Positions 27,810 through 38,037 of a DNA stretch of 54,920 nt are shown here, piece after piece. Both the position numbers and the translations under genes were made by a program. The notes under the pieces are model-generated. The model saw only the letters and a program-made list of their open reading frames with translations. It was not told where the DNA came from and made no database searches. The stretch comes from Romboutsia maritimum (lineage in GTDB: Bacteria; Bacillota; Clostridia; Peptostreptococcales; Peptostreptococcaceae). How positions within the stretch are numbered: the stretch's first letter is position 1; each line of letters starts with the position of its first letter. The stretch is taken from positions 1 to 54,920 of the forward strand of contig NZ_NOJZ02000016.1 in assembly GCF_002251085.2 (NCBI RefSeq), written 5' to 3'.

Positions 27810-27891
27810 ACGATTTCCTCCAAACACATTTACTATCCATTATTCTATCACTGTATATCTAATATAATTCTAAATATATAATACAACGTTT

Positions 27892-27926
27892 TTATTACTT
27901 TTTTATAAATTTTGTTATTACTTTTT
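27892..27926. promoter_or_regulatory. Direct repeats upstream of the ABC exporter
   Basis: TTATTACTTTTT occurs twice (27892-27903 and 27915-27926), with a 23-nt period close to two helical turns, upstream of the exporter start. Such pairs suit OmpR-type regulators. The response regulator at 23596 is the natural candidate, but this is inference. Confidence 0.4.
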
Positions 27927-27929
27927 AGT

Positions 27930-27944
27930 AATTTTCTGAAAATT
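27930..27944. promoter_or_regulatory. Perfect CodY box
   Basis: AATTTTCTGAAAATT is identical to the CodY consensus AATTTTCWGAAAATT. It lies between the groEL terminator and the exporter operon, about 120 nt before the ATPase start. Confidence 0.65.
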
Positions 27945-27955
27945 TAAAAATACAT

Positions 27956-28000
27956 AAAAAAGAGCTATCTCAAAATTAAAATTTAAGATAACTCTTTTTT
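27956..28000 (-). terminator. Terminator of groESL
   Basis: A hairpin with arms AAAAAAGAGCTATCTCAAA and TTTAAGATAACTCTTTTTT lies just after the groEL stop. The arms again resemble the MITE ends. Confidence 0.82.
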
Positions 28001-28032
28001 ACATATTAAATTTTATTTAATAGAGCCTTACT

Positions 28033-29670
<1,638 letters not shown>

Positions 29671-29679
29671 CTAATAAAA

Positions 29680-29964
29680 TTATTCTATTACTGCTAATAT
29701 ATCATTCTGTCTTAATATTGTATATTCTGTTCCTTCTATTTTAACTTCATTTCCTGCATATTTTTGGAATATAACTTTGTCTCCAACTTTTAATTCCATT
29801 TTTATTTCTTTTCCATCTACTACTCCACCTGGTCCAACTTCTACAACTTCTGCCATTTGAGGTTGCTCTTTAGCTGCTCCTGGTAAAACTATTCCACTTG
29901 CAGTTTTTTCTTCAGCTTCAACTTTTTTTATAACTACTCTGTCAGCTAATGGTCTTATTTTCAT
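29680..29964 (-). CDS. groS: GroES co-chaperonin
   Basis: A 94-residue lid protein of the chaperonin. It opens [13 protein letters not shown], has the mobile loop [19 protein letters not shown] (about residues 18-36) that docks on GroEL, and ends [12 protein letters not shown]. The start follows AGGAGGTATAAATT. Promoter and CIRCE lie 55-118 nt upstream. Confidence 0.98.
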   Translation of the reverse strand: MKIRPLADRVVIKKVEAEEKTASGIVLPGAAKEQPQMAEVVEVGPGGVVDGKEIKMELKVGDKVIFQKYAGNEVKIEGTEYTILRQNDILAVIE

Positions 29965-30018
29965 AATTTATACCTCCTAAGTGAATTTTTATATGTAGAA
30001 ATATATCTTCATCTATTT

Positions 30019-30045
30019 TTGTCACTCTACTAAGTAGAGTGCTAA
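30019..30045. promoter_or_regulatory. CIRCE operator (HrcA) at groESL
   Basis: TTGTCACTC-N9-GAGTGCTAA matches CIRCE at 16 of 18 arm positions with exact spacing. It begins about 9 nt beyond the -10 box, the usual position over the transcription start. Confidence 0.9.
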
Positions 30046-30053
30046 CAATTATT

Positions 30054-30082
30054 ATGATATACTAATTATCCATAATTTTCAA
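30054..30082 (-). promoter_or_regulatory. groESL promoter
   Basis: The minus strand shows TTGAAA (30082-30077), a 17-nt spacer and TATCAT (30059-30054), directly upstream of the CIRCE element. Confidence 0.7.
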
Positions 30083-30120
30083 TAGTTTTAGTAAAAAATT
30101 TAATAACCTTTTTTAATATT

Positions 30121-31611
30121 TTAAAGTATAGGAGAAAATAGTCTTGCTATGGATTCTTTAGCCTTTTTTATAATTTTTCTACTTTCAAATTCATCTCTAT
30201 TTATTTCTTTACTATTTTTCATATCTTCAAAAAAATCTTTCTTCATTATTTCTATAACTTTTTTATCATATATGAATGCATTTATCTCAAAATTCAACAT
30301 AAAACTTCTTAAATCCATATTAGCAGATCCTGTTGATGAAATAATATCATCTATTATTACTACCTTTGAATGGATAAATCCTTTTTCATATAAAAAAACT
30401 CTACCTCCAGATCTTAATATATCTCCAAAATATGAATAAGATGCTGTATTAACAATTTTATGATCAGCAATTTTAGGAAATATTATCCTTACATCCACTC
30501 CACTTAAAGCAGCACTTTTCAACGCTCTTAATATACTTTCATCAGGTATAAAATATGGTGTTTCTATATATACACTTTTTTTAGCCTGACATATAGCTGA
30601 AAAATATGCATAATGTATAGATTCCCAATCACTATCTGGTCCACTGGCTACAACTTGAATTATACTTTCTCCTATTTTGTTAATTTTAGGGAAATATTTT
30701 TTAGTCAATATAACTTCCTTTGTTGTATAATACCAGTCTATTAAAAATACCATTTGAAGCATATATACTGAAGTTCCTTCTATTCTAATATGCGTATCTC
30801 TCCAATATCCAAATTTTTTATTTTTACCTAAATATTCATCGCCTATATTGATTCCACCTGTATACCCGATTTTCCCATCAATTACAGCAATTTTTCTATG
30901 ATTTCTGTAATTAATTTTGCCTCCTATTATAGGAAATTTAGCTGGTAAAAAAGCTTCTATTTGTATACCATGATACTTCATTTCTTTAAAAAATTCTCTC
31001 TTAAACCAAAATCTCCAACAACCTACATCATCATAAATTATTCTTATTTGAACCCCTTCATCAGCTTTTTGTATTAAAAGCTTTTGTATTTTTCTACCTA
31101 TATTGCTGTCCTTAATTATAAAGTATTCTAAATGTATATGTTCTTTAGCATTTTTTATATCTTCAATAAGCCTATCAAATTTTTCATTTCCATCAATAAA
31201 TATATCTACATTATTATTAGTGGTAAAAGGAAATTTCCCTGTATTTAATAATAATCTAATTACCCTTTTCTTTGCATTATCTACTTCATTATCATGCAAA
31301 AGCCTATTATCATCTATAGTTTGTTGCTCAAGTCTTACTAGTTCTTCAATTTCCTCTAAATTATAAAAGAACTTTTCTTCTCTTATGTTATTTGCAAGTT
31401 TTTGTGTTCTAAATATTTTTCTTTTTCTTAGATTCCTGCCAAATATAGCATAAAAAATCAATCCTATGCCTGGAAGTAATAAAAAAATTAATAACCACGT
31501 CATAGTTTTGGAAGGGTCTCTATTTTCAAGTAATATAGTCATTGAAACTACTGCACCTGCTAAATAAGATATAATTAAGTAACTTAAAAATAATATCCCT
31601 GATAATCCCAT
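30121..31611 (-). CDS. cls: Cardiolipin synthase
   Basis: A 496-residue membrane phospholipase-D-family enzyme that condenses two phosphatidylglycerols to cardiolipin. Two N-terminal helices (about residues 5-27 and 36-56) match the PLDc_N anchor. Two HKD catalytic motifs follow: His238-Arg-Lys to Asp245 in HRKIAVIDG, and His414-Ser-Lys to Asp421 in HSKVVIIDD, each with its downstream glycine or serine (IGYTGGINIG, STGSANMD). Length is normal. It starts 16 nt after the glycosylase gene, suggesting a two-gene unit. Confidence 0.94.
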   Translation of the reverse strand: MGLSGILFLSYLIISYLAGAVVSMTILLENRDPSKTMTWLLIFLLLPGIGLIFYAIFGRNLRKRKIFRTQKLANNIREEKFFYNLEEIEELVRLEQQTIDDNRLLHDNEVDNAKKRVIRLLLNTGKFPFTTNNNVDIFIDGNEKFDRLIEDIKNAKEHIHLEYFIIKDSNIGRKIQKLLIQKADEGVQIRIIYDDVGCWRFWFKREFFKEMKYHGIQIEAFLPAKFPIIGGKINYRNHRKIAVIDGKIGYTGGINIGDEYLGKNKKFGYWRDTHIRIEGTSVYMLQMVFLIDWYYTTKEVILTKKYFPKINKIGESIIQVVASGPDSDWESIHYAYFSAICQAKKSVYIETPYFIPDESILRALKSAALSGVDVRIIFPKIADHKIVNTASYSYFGDILRSGGRVFLYEKGFIHSKVVIIDDIISSTGSANMDLRSFMLNFEINAFIYDKKVIEIMKKDFFEDMKNSKEINRDEFESRKIIKKAKESIARLFSPIL

Positions 31612-31627
31612 ATTCTCTCCCCTTTAC

Positions 31628-32503
31628 TTATCTACCAATTCCTAATTCCCTAGCATAGTAGAATAAATATTGTTGTGCAAATCCCGATAAATCACCAAAC
31701 TTATTTATTGCATATGCTCTTATTTTAGGTAAACTCATATCTTCATTTACATAAAATTCTTGCATAACTCTTTTTACCCAAATATCTACTGGAAAAGTAT
31801 CATATTTTCTCATTCCAAATAGAGCTATACAGTCTGCTACTTTCGGACCTACTCCATTAAATTTAGTTAATTCTTTTACACATGTCTGTGTATCTAGATT
31901 TATGTATTCTGTTACATCATCATTTTCTTCAATAACTCTATCTGTTGTACTTTTTATATATTTATCCCTAAATCCTGTTTGACATGCTCTTATCTCTTCT
32001 TGTGAAGCTTTGCTCAATTCTTCTGGTGTTGGAAACGCATAGTACTTTTTTCCTTTATATTCTCCTAAATATTTACCATATTTTTTAGATAAATTTTCTA
32101 TGGCCCTTTGTATCATAGGTATTCTATTGTTAGATGATATTATAAATGATATTAACATTTCCCATCCATTTTGTCTTAATATTCTTATCCCCCAACCAAA
32201 CTCTGTAGCTTTTAATAAATAATCATCCATATTTTTTAAATTATTTTTTATTTGTGTGTAATTAGTTCCTAAATCAAAATAATTAAACCAAATACTATTA
32301 AAATCCTCTAAATTAGTATTATTTAAATATATTTTATTACCCTCTTTTTTTATATTTAAAATTTTTCCATATGCAACACCTGTAAAAGATCCATCTTCAT
32401 TCTTATTCCATCTAAAACATTGCCCACATTCAAATATATGCTTAGGATCAAAATCTGCTACTTCTTCTAATATAACCGAATTATCTTTTTCATAAGCCTT
32501 CAT
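31628..32503 (-). CDS. ogg: 8-oxoguanine DNA glycosylase, OGG1 type
   Basis: A 291-residue base-excision repair enzyme of the HhH-GPD superfamily with an N-terminal OGG domain (PKHIFECGQCFRWN near residue 20). The hairpin and catalytic region FNGVGPKVADCIALFG carries the Schiff-base Lys221. Catalytic Asp240 follows in FPVDIWVKR. Asn residues in ISSNNRIPMIQ match the damaged-strand contact. This is the eukaryote-like OGG1 form found in some clostridia rather than MutM/Fpg. It is divergent from the deoxynucleoside kinase pair, with a shared 178-nt promoter region. Confidence 0.92.
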   Translation of the reverse strand: MKAYEKDNSVILEEVADFDPKHIFECGQCFRWNKNEDGSFTGVAYGKILNIKKEGNKIYLNNTNLEDFNSIWFNYFDLGTNYTQIKNNLKNMDDYLLKATEFGWGIRILRQNGWEMLISFIISSNNRIPMIQRAIENLSKKYGKYLGEYKGKKYYAFPTPEELSKASQEEIRACQTGFRDKYIKSTTDRVIEENDDVTEYINLDTQTCVKELTKFNGVGPKVADCIALFGMRKYDTFPVDIWVKRVMQEFYVNEDMSLPKIRAYAINKFGDLSGFAQQYLFYYARELGIGR

Positions 32504-32681
32504 TAATTCATTCTCCTTTAATTTACATCTTATTATTTCATGATATATTTAATTTACCCATATTTTACATAAATTAAATAAAATTTTTTATATACAAATT
32601 TAAATTCAGATGTCTAGAGTAGTATTCTAAGAATTTTTCTGATAAAATACATTAAACATTACTTTTAGAAGGTGAATTTAT

Positions 32682-33338
32682 ATGAAAAATAAAGGAATTT
32701 TTATTGCGATAGAAGGGCCTATAGGTGTAGGAAAAACAACTTTAGCTACTATACTTAGTAATCACTTTAATCATACTCTTTTACGAGAGATAGTTGAAGA
32801 AAATCCTTTTTTATCAAAATTTTATAATGATATTAAAGAATATGCTTTACAAACAGAAGCATTTTTTCTATTTAATAGAGTAAAACAGCTAGAAGATATT
32901 GAAAAAAATACTTTGAGTAAATCACAATGTGTTATTAGTGATTATCATATTATAAAAAACCTTATATTTGCAGGATTAACACTTGATAAGATGCAATTTC
33001 ATAGATATAAACAAGTATACAATACTTTTGTTAATGATTTACCTCAACCAGACATAATTGTTTATTTAAATTCACATACAGATATCCTAATGAAAAAAAT
33101 TGCATTAAGAGATAGAAGTTTTGAAAGACAAATGGATCGAAATTATATTGATGAATTGAGTAGAGAATATAAATATTACTTCAATCCCTTGTCTATAAAA
33201 CATAACTTTATGGGAACAGAACCTATTATAATAGAAGTTGATAATTCAAATTTAGATTTTTTAAATAATGAAAAAGATAAAGCGTTTATAATAAACAAAG
33301 TAGAACAAGCAATCAAACAACTAGGAGGATATGCATAA
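32682..33338 (+). CDS. dgk: Deoxynucleoside kinase (deoxyguanosine kinase-like)
   Basis: A 218-residue salvage kinase that phosphorylates deoxynucleosides, by similarity deoxyguanosine. The P-loop is IEGPIGVGKTTLA (residues 10-22), followed by the substrate Glu in LREIVEENPFL. QTEAFFLFNRVKQ is the typical core helix and ALRDRSFERQMD near 147 is the lid. The start has an AAGGTGA site. Its stop overlaps the next kinase gene by one base (TAATG). Bacillus and lactobacilli have similar tandem dgk/dck pairs. The exact base preference is inferred. Confidence 0.85.
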   Translation: MKNKGIFIAIEGPIGVGKTTLATILSNHFNHTLLREIVEENPFLSKFYNDIKEYALQTEAFFLFNRVKQLEDIEKNTLSKSQCVISDYHIIKNLIFAGLTLDKMQFHRYKQVYNTFVNDLPQPDIIVYLNSHTDILMKKIALRDRSFERQMDRNYIDELSREYKYYFNPLSIKHNFMGTEPIIIEVDNSNLDFLNNEKDKAFIINKVEQAIKQLGGYA

Positions 33339-34012
33339 TGTTTAAATTAGTAAACCAATGCAACAAGCCTTTAAGTAGAGATTTATTTATAACTGTAGCT
33401 GGTAATGTTGGGGCCGGTAAATCAACATTAACTAAATTAGTAGGTGAAAAATTAGGATTTGAAACCCATTTTGAAAAGGTGGATGGTAATCCTTATTTAG
33501 AAGATTTTTATTTAGATCAAGAAAAATGGGGATTCCACTTGCAATTATATTTTTTAGCTCAAAGATTTAAGCAACAAAAAGAAATAGATAATAATGGCCT
33601 TAATAATATCCAAGACAGAAGTATCTATGAAGATGTTGAAATATTTGCTAGGAATTTATTTGATAATAAAAAAATGAGTAAAAGAGATTATATAACTTAT
33701 AGAGATTTATTCAATGATATGGTTCCTCATTTAAGAAGACCTGATTTAATGATTTATCTTAACGGATCTATAGATACAATAGTAAACAGAATTAATCTTA
33801 GAGGACGTGAAATGGAAAAAAGCGTTGATATAAATTATTGGAAAAACCTTCACAATAGATATGAACGATGGATAGGTGAATACAGTCAATCTCCTGTTTT
33901 ATATGTTAATATAAACGAAATTGATATAATAAACAACCCAGAACATCTTGATTTATTATGTAATGAAATTAAAAAAGCATTAGGTATTGGGGCTGTCTCA
34001 AAAATACAATAA
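33338..34012 (+). CDS. dck: Deoxynucleoside kinase (dAdo/dCyd kinase-like), C-terminus altered by MITE
   Basis: A 224-residue partner of the upstream kinase. It has P-loop VAGNVGAGKSTLTK (about residues 20-33), EKVDGNPYLEDFY, the core helix FHLQLYFLAQRFKQQK, the catalytic Asp-Arg-Ser in IQDRSIYED and the lid NLRGREMEKSVD. GAGGA just upstream gives a good ribosome binding site inside the end of dgk. The last seven residues GAVSKIQ and the stop codon are encoded by the left end of MITE copy B, so the native C-terminus has been replaced. The catalytic core is untouched, so function should persist. Confidence 0.88.
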   Translation: MFKLVNQCNKPLSRDLFITVAGNVGAGKSTLTKLVGEKLGFETHFEKVDGNPYLEDFYLDQEKWGFHLQLYFLAQRFKQQKEIDNNGLNNIQDRSIYEDVEIFARNLFDNKKMSKRDYITYRDLFNDMVPHLRRPDLMIYLNGSIDTIVNRINLRGREMEKSVDINYWKNLHNRYERWIGEYSQSPVLYVNINEIDIINNPEHLDLLCNEIKKALGIGAVSKIQ

Positions 34013-34151
34013 TTTTGTGAAGTAACCTAGCGAAGGGGTGAGATATAAGTTCCACCGACATTTGCAGGCATGATTTTCACCTGCATGGAGGAGAACTTAT
34101 ACTCATCCCAAGCGGTAGGTTAACCACAAAATTCTATTTTAACAAAATCCC
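33990..34151. mobile_element. MITE-like palindromic element, copy B
   Basis: The same 162-bp sequence as 2964-3125, in the same orientation and with most positions identical, including a continuous shared stretch through the CCTAGCGAAGGGGTGAGATA region. The left end GGGCTGTCTCAAAA is intact. The right end has decayed (AACAAAATCCC instead of GAGACAGTCCC). No clear target duplication is visible. It lies at the end of the dck-like gene and faces the convergent permease gene. Confidence 0.8.
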
Positions 34152-34169
34152 AGTACCTTTTTAATTTAT

Positions 34170-35201
34170 TTATAATATTAAATATATTAAAGTTGTTGCT
34201 GATATTATTTGAACTAACCCTACAAAGAATCCATATAAAGATACAGCTTTTCCTTGTTTAATTAAATCTCTTATGTTAACTTTTAATCCAATAGCTGCTA
34301 ATGCTATTATTTCAAATTTATTACTTAACTCTTTACAAATTAATGATGCTTGAGTTGGTATTAACTTTAAAGAGAATAGTGCACACGCTACAAAGAAAGC
34401 TATTACATACCAAGGCACTTTTACCTTTCCCTTTTTAGTATCCTTTATTTCTTCTTCTAATATTTCTATATTTGATTTATTCTTTAAGTGTCCAAATACA
34501 AATACAACAACTACCAATAATATAACTCTAACTATTTTAAACAATGTTGATAGTTCTTTTACTTTTTCATTTACCATGGCTCCACTTGCTACAACTTGTC
34601 CAACAGATTGTAATGTACCACCTATAATTGCTGATGTTTTCATAGGTTCAAGGTTATATAAGAAGTTTGCAATTATTGGTAACGAAAACATTAAAAATAT
34701 ACCTGTTACATTTACTATTGTTATTGCGATTCCTTTGTCTTTATCATCTGCGCCTATAACAGGTGCAGTAGAGGCTATAGCTGATGAACCACAAACTGCA
34801 TTTCCACTAGCCATAAGATATCTAAAATTTTGTCCAAATCCTAATTTTTTTCCTATATATAATGCAGAAATTATAGTTATTGACATTTGTAATACTATGA
34901 ATAATATACCTGATACACCTAATTCCATTAATGTTGATATACTAAGTGTTGCTCCAAGCAAAGCTATTGAATATGATAATAAATCTGTTTCTGAAAATTT
35001 GTATCCCTTTTGAAAAACATCTTGATTTAAAAACAAGTTACCTACGAACATACCTAAAAATATAGCTATAGATGCTGCTCCTATCTTAGGTATTATATTT
35101 GCAAGTAACATACTTGCTACTCCAACTGAAACAGATACTATTAGACCTGGTAATATATCTTTCACTTTAATTTTCATTAAATTTATGTTATCTTTTAACA
35201 T
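34170..35201 (-). CDS. YeiH-family putative sulfate/sulfite exporter
   Basis: A 343-residue integral membrane protein of the UPF0324 (YeiH, PSE) family with about ten hydrophobic segments. Family marks are PGLIVSVSVGVASMLLANI, FLGMFVGNLF, SYSIALLGATLSI, the polar stretch MASGNAVCGSSAIASTAPVIGA (about residues 130-151) and TLQSVGQVVASGAMV. A divergent LysR regulator stands next to it, the arrangement of yeiH/yeiE in enterobacteria. Transport of sulfite or a related small anion is a family-based guess, not proven. Confidence 0.85.
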   Translation of the reverse strand: MLKDNINLMKIKVKDILPGLIVSVSVGVASMLLANIIPKIGAASIAIFLGMFVGNLFLNQDVFQKGYKFSETDLLSYSIALLGATLSISTLMELGVSGILFIVLQMSITIISALYIGKKLGFGQNFRYLMASGNAVCGSSAIASTAPVIGADDKDKGIAITIVNVTGIFLMFSLPIIANFLYNLEPMKTSAIIGGTLQSVGQVVASGAMVNEKVKELSTLFKIVRVILLVVVVFVFGHLKNKSNIEILEEEIKDTKKGKVKVPWYVIAFFVACALFSLKLIPTQASLICKELSNKFEIIALAAIGLKVNIRDLIKQGKAVSLYGFFVGLVQIISATTLIYLIL

Positions 35202-35394
35202 TATATATTAATTCCTTTCTTTATGAATTTATTTTAATTACGTCATAGAAATAGTATATATAGAAAATATCCATAAGTAAAATAAATAATTAAAATGATA
35301 TTCATTAATATTTTTTATGATTATTATATATAATATAATAATACTCAAATTTAAAATAAATAATTAAGAAATTTAAAAATGGGAGGTCGTTGAA

Positions 35395-36285
35395 TTGTTT
35401 GAAGAATTGAAAACATTCATTGCAGTAGTAGAATTTAAAAATTTCACCAAAGCTAGCGAGTATCTTCATATATCTCAACCTAGTGTAAGTACTCATATAA
35501 AAAACTTAGAAAAGTTTTTTGGTGTAATTTTAATAAATAGATCGATTAAACAAAAATCTATTATGATAACAGAAAGCGGTCAAATTTTATATAAAAGAGC
35601 AAAAGAAATAATTAATTTATTAGATATAACAAAATTAGAAGTAAGCAATGTTTCTGATTCATTAAAAGGCCGTATAAAAGTAGGTGCTAGCTTAACAATA
35701 GGTGAATATATTTTACCTAAATTCCTATCAACTTTTATAAAAAAATATCCTGATATCGATGTAGAAATATTCATAGAAAATACGTCTCTTGTGTGTTCTA
35801 GTTTAAAAGATTTGAAATTAGATATTGGTCTTATAGAAGGAATTTCACCTTCACTAGATTTTAACCAAAAATACTTTTTAAAAGATAAAATGGTGTTGGC
35901 CCTTCCTTATAACTCAGATTTATTATCTAATAATTTTACTTATGATAAACTTCAAAATCAAAAATGGATTGTTAGAGAATCTGGTTCTGGAACTAGAGAA
36001 TCACTTAATATGTTTTTAAATGTAAATGAGATTTCTCCTAAAAATATAATGATGCTGGGAAGCAATTATGCAGTTAAAGAAGCTGTCAAAAACAATCTTG
36101 GGGTAACGATTATATCTAACTTTATAGCTTATCCATCTTTTTTAAACAAAGAACTATCAATAATAGATTTAGGTGACAATTATAACCGACATTTTTCATA
36201 TATTACACCTAAAAATATGAAGCTATCTAAAGCTTCAGAAGTTTTCATAAGTGAATTGAATCAATATGCATTAACTTTACAATAA
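35395..36285 (+). CDS. LysR-family transcriptional regulator
   Basis: A 296-residue LTTR with the N-terminal winged HTH (residues 1-60: FEELKTFIAVVEFKNFTKASEYLHISQPSVSTHIKNLE in pieces) and a periplasmic-binding-like effector domain from about residue 90 (IKVGASLTIGEYILP, WIVRESGSGTRESL). It starts with TTG after GGGAGG. It resembles CysL/YeiE-type regulators and is divergent from the YeiH-type permease, which is its likely target. The 193-nt gap between them holds the shared promoters and is very AT-rich; I could not pick a convincing T-N11-A operator. Confidence 0.9.
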   Translation: MFEELKTFIAVVEFKNFTKASEYLHISQPSVSTHIKNLEKFFGVILINRSIKQKSIMITESGQILYKRAKEIINLLDITKLEVSNVSDSLKGRIKVGASLTIGEYILPKFLSTFIKKYPDIDVEIFIENTSLVCSSLKDLKLDIGLIEGISPSLDFNQKYFLKDKMVLALPYNSDLLSNNFTYDKLQNQKWIVRESGSGTRESLNMFLNVNEISPKNIMMLGSNYAVKEAVKNNLGVTIISNFIAYPSFLNKELSIIDLGDNYNRHFSYITPKNMKLSKASEVFISELNQYALTLQ

Positions 36286-36312
36286 ATAAAAAATTTACTT
36301 CGCTCATATCGC

Positions 36313-36339
36313 CAACGACCTTAAAAATCAGGTCAGTTG
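36313..36339. repeat. Unexplained hairpin after the LysR gene
   Basis: CAACGACCT and AGGTCAGTTG form a 9-bp stem with one bulge around an 8-nt A-rich loop. It has higher GC than its surroundings and no T run. It is too weak to be sure as a terminator and has no recognised function. Confidence 0.4.
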
Positions 36340-36362
36340 CTCAAGTTTAAGAGATTGGAATC

Positions 36363-36397
36363 AAAAAAACATGGGGTAATTATTGTCCCATGTTTTT
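36363..36397 (-). terminator. Terminator overlapping the end of the membrane protein gene
   Basis: The hairpin AAAAACATGGG / CCCATGTTTTT is followed by T on the minus strand. Its first arm is made of the last codons (Lys-Asn-Met-Gly) and the stop of the gene lies in the loop. Confidence 0.75.
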
Positions 36398-37243
36398 CAT
36401 TCCTTTAATATTATTACAATCAATTCCTACTGCAAAGTAGCATGCTAAAGTTACCGCTGCTATATCAATACTACAGGTTAATAATACTTCTAATATATTA
36501 AATTTATAACTATAATTAATATAACTTATAATACTAAAAGTAAGCCAATTTGTACCAAACATTCCCATGCCAAATTTTACACATTCTATAATTGCCCTTT
36601 GTATATCACTAACCTTCATTAAAGATATATACATAATTCCAATATGAACGCCCATAATAATAGTCCAAATTAATGTATACACAGGTTTTTCATTATACAT
36701 AGATATTGTAATATTCAAACAATATGATGCACACCTTGTTCCCAAATAAATTAATGTAAATATACCTATAATTAAAATACTATTTCTTTTTTCTCTTATA
36801 TTACTTTGTAGTTCTGTGGTATTTTTTCTTTTAATTAATTCCAAAGTAAATTCCATTCCTATAATAGGAGTAAAAATTTTAATAATCTCTATAAGTTCGT
36901 TTTGTATTGGTATACCTAAATAAGAATTATACCCAATTGCTCCATACATCCACATTAATCCAATTAAAATACCATACTTAACATTTTTACTCACTTTACC
37001 ACAAGGTATTTTGTACGAATTTCTAAAAAATATGTAATTCATCAATAAAAAAGATATAAAAATTAGTACTTTAAATCCAATTGTATATACATTTGAATTA
37101 TATGATGGAAAAATAGTATTTATTAGCATATTTATAACTAGTCCAACTAAAGATATGACAATAATACTTAATAAATTACTCCTCAAATCATTCACCTTTC
37201 TTTGATTTTCCCCTCCATTGTACATTACAATTTTAAAATTCAT
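36380..37243 (-). CDS. Unknown multi-pass membrane protein
   Basis: Not recognised. It encodes up to 287 residues with about seven to eight hydrophobic segments separated by short polar loops, for example LLSIIVISLVGLVINMLI, VLIFISFLLMNYIFF, ILIGLMWMYGAIG, SILIIGIFTLIYLG and VLLTCSIDIAAVTLACYFAV. The start is uncertain. The first ATG (37243) has no ribosome binding site. A GTG 16 codons later follows GGAGGGG at 14 nt, and a TTG three codons further has AAAGGTG at 6 nt. One of those two is more likely, giving about 268-271 residues. Single gene with its own terminator. Confidence 0.7.
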   Translation of the reverse strand: MNFKIVMYNGGENQRKVNDLRSNLLSIIVISLVGLVINMLINTIFPSYNSNVYTIGFKVLIFISFLLMNYIFFRNSYKIPCGKVSKNVKYGILIGLMWMYGAIGYNSYLGIPIQNELIEIIKIFTPIIGMEFTLELIKRKNTTELQSNIREKRNSILIIGIFTLIYLGTRCASYCLNITISMYNEKPVYTLIWTIIMGVHIGIMYISLMKVSDIQRAIIECVKFGMGMFGTNWLTFSIISYINYSYKFNILEVLLTCSIDIAAVTLACYFAVGIDCNNIKGMKNMGQ

Positions 37244-37370
37244 AATTAAAATTTATATTTTAATTATGAACACTAAAATTATAATATCACAATTCTTTTA
37301 ATATAAATACAAATATTAGTCGTTTTATTTCGACTTATTTTTTAATCCAATTTAATCTTGTATTAAGTCT

Positions 37371-37399
37371 AAAAAAGATGTAGCTAAATTAGCTACATC
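37371..37399 (-). terminator. Terminator of the pyr operon
   Basis: The perfect hairpin GATGTAGCTAA / TTAGCTACATC is followed by six T on the minus strand, just after pyrE. Confidence 0.88.
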
Positions 37400-37408
37400 T
37401 AAAAATTA

Positions 37409-38008
37409 TTAAATTCCTAATTCTTTAAATTCTCTACTTCCTGGTTTAACTAATTCTATTTTTCCTTCATTACAAATTGGGCAATTTTCTGCATCATGAA
37501 CTTGTATATCAAGTTTAATTGCACTATATATAGGCATTCCTATATCATGATTCGTTCTATCTGCTATACATGCTACACCTATAACTTTTCCCCCTAAAAG
37601 TTCTAGTGCTTTTTTAGTTTCTATTGTTGATTTACCTGTAGTAACTACATCTTCAGCAATTATAATTTTGGCACCTTCTTTAACTTCAAATCCTCTTCTT
37701 AATTGCATTATTCCATCTTTTCTTTCTGTAAATACAGCTTCCTTTTCTAATTGTCTTCCTAGTTCATAAGATACTATTACTCCTCCCATCGCAGGCCCTA
37801 CTACTAAATCTATATCCAAATCTTTTATTTGCTCAACTACTGTACTTAATACATCTTTTGCATATTGTGGAAATCTTAATACTTTAGCACATTGAACATA
37901 TTTATTACTATGCTTTCCTGACGATAATAAAAAATGTCCTTCTAATAAAGCATCACTCTTTTTTAATATATCTACTACATTTAAATTAGTCATAATTCTA
38001 TTCTCCAT
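37409..38008 (-). CDS. pyrE: Orotate phosphoribosyltransferase
   Basis: A 199-residue enzyme that joins orotate to PRPP, giving OMP. Core elements are [19 protein letters not shown] near residue 24, [19 protein letters not shown] near residue 70 and the PRPP loop [20 protein letters not shown] near residue 115. The C-terminal tail has [19 protein letters not shown] with a CxxC pair, typical of the clostridial form. Last gene of pyrBCKDE, 29 nt after pyrD. pyrF, which makes UMP, is not in the window. Confidence 0.95.
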   Translation of the reverse strand: MENRIMTNLNVVDILKKSDALLEGHFLLSSGKHSNKYVQCAKVLRFPQYAKDVLSTVVEQIKDLDIDLVVGPAMGGVIVSYELGRQLEKEAVFTERKDGIMQLRRGFEVKEGAKIIIAEDVVTTGKSTIETKKALELLGGKVIGVACIADRTNHDIGMPIYSAIKLDIQVHDAENCPICNEGKIELVKPGSREFKELGI

Positions 38009-38037
38009 TCTTTTGTATATTTAAGTTTTTTAGCCTT

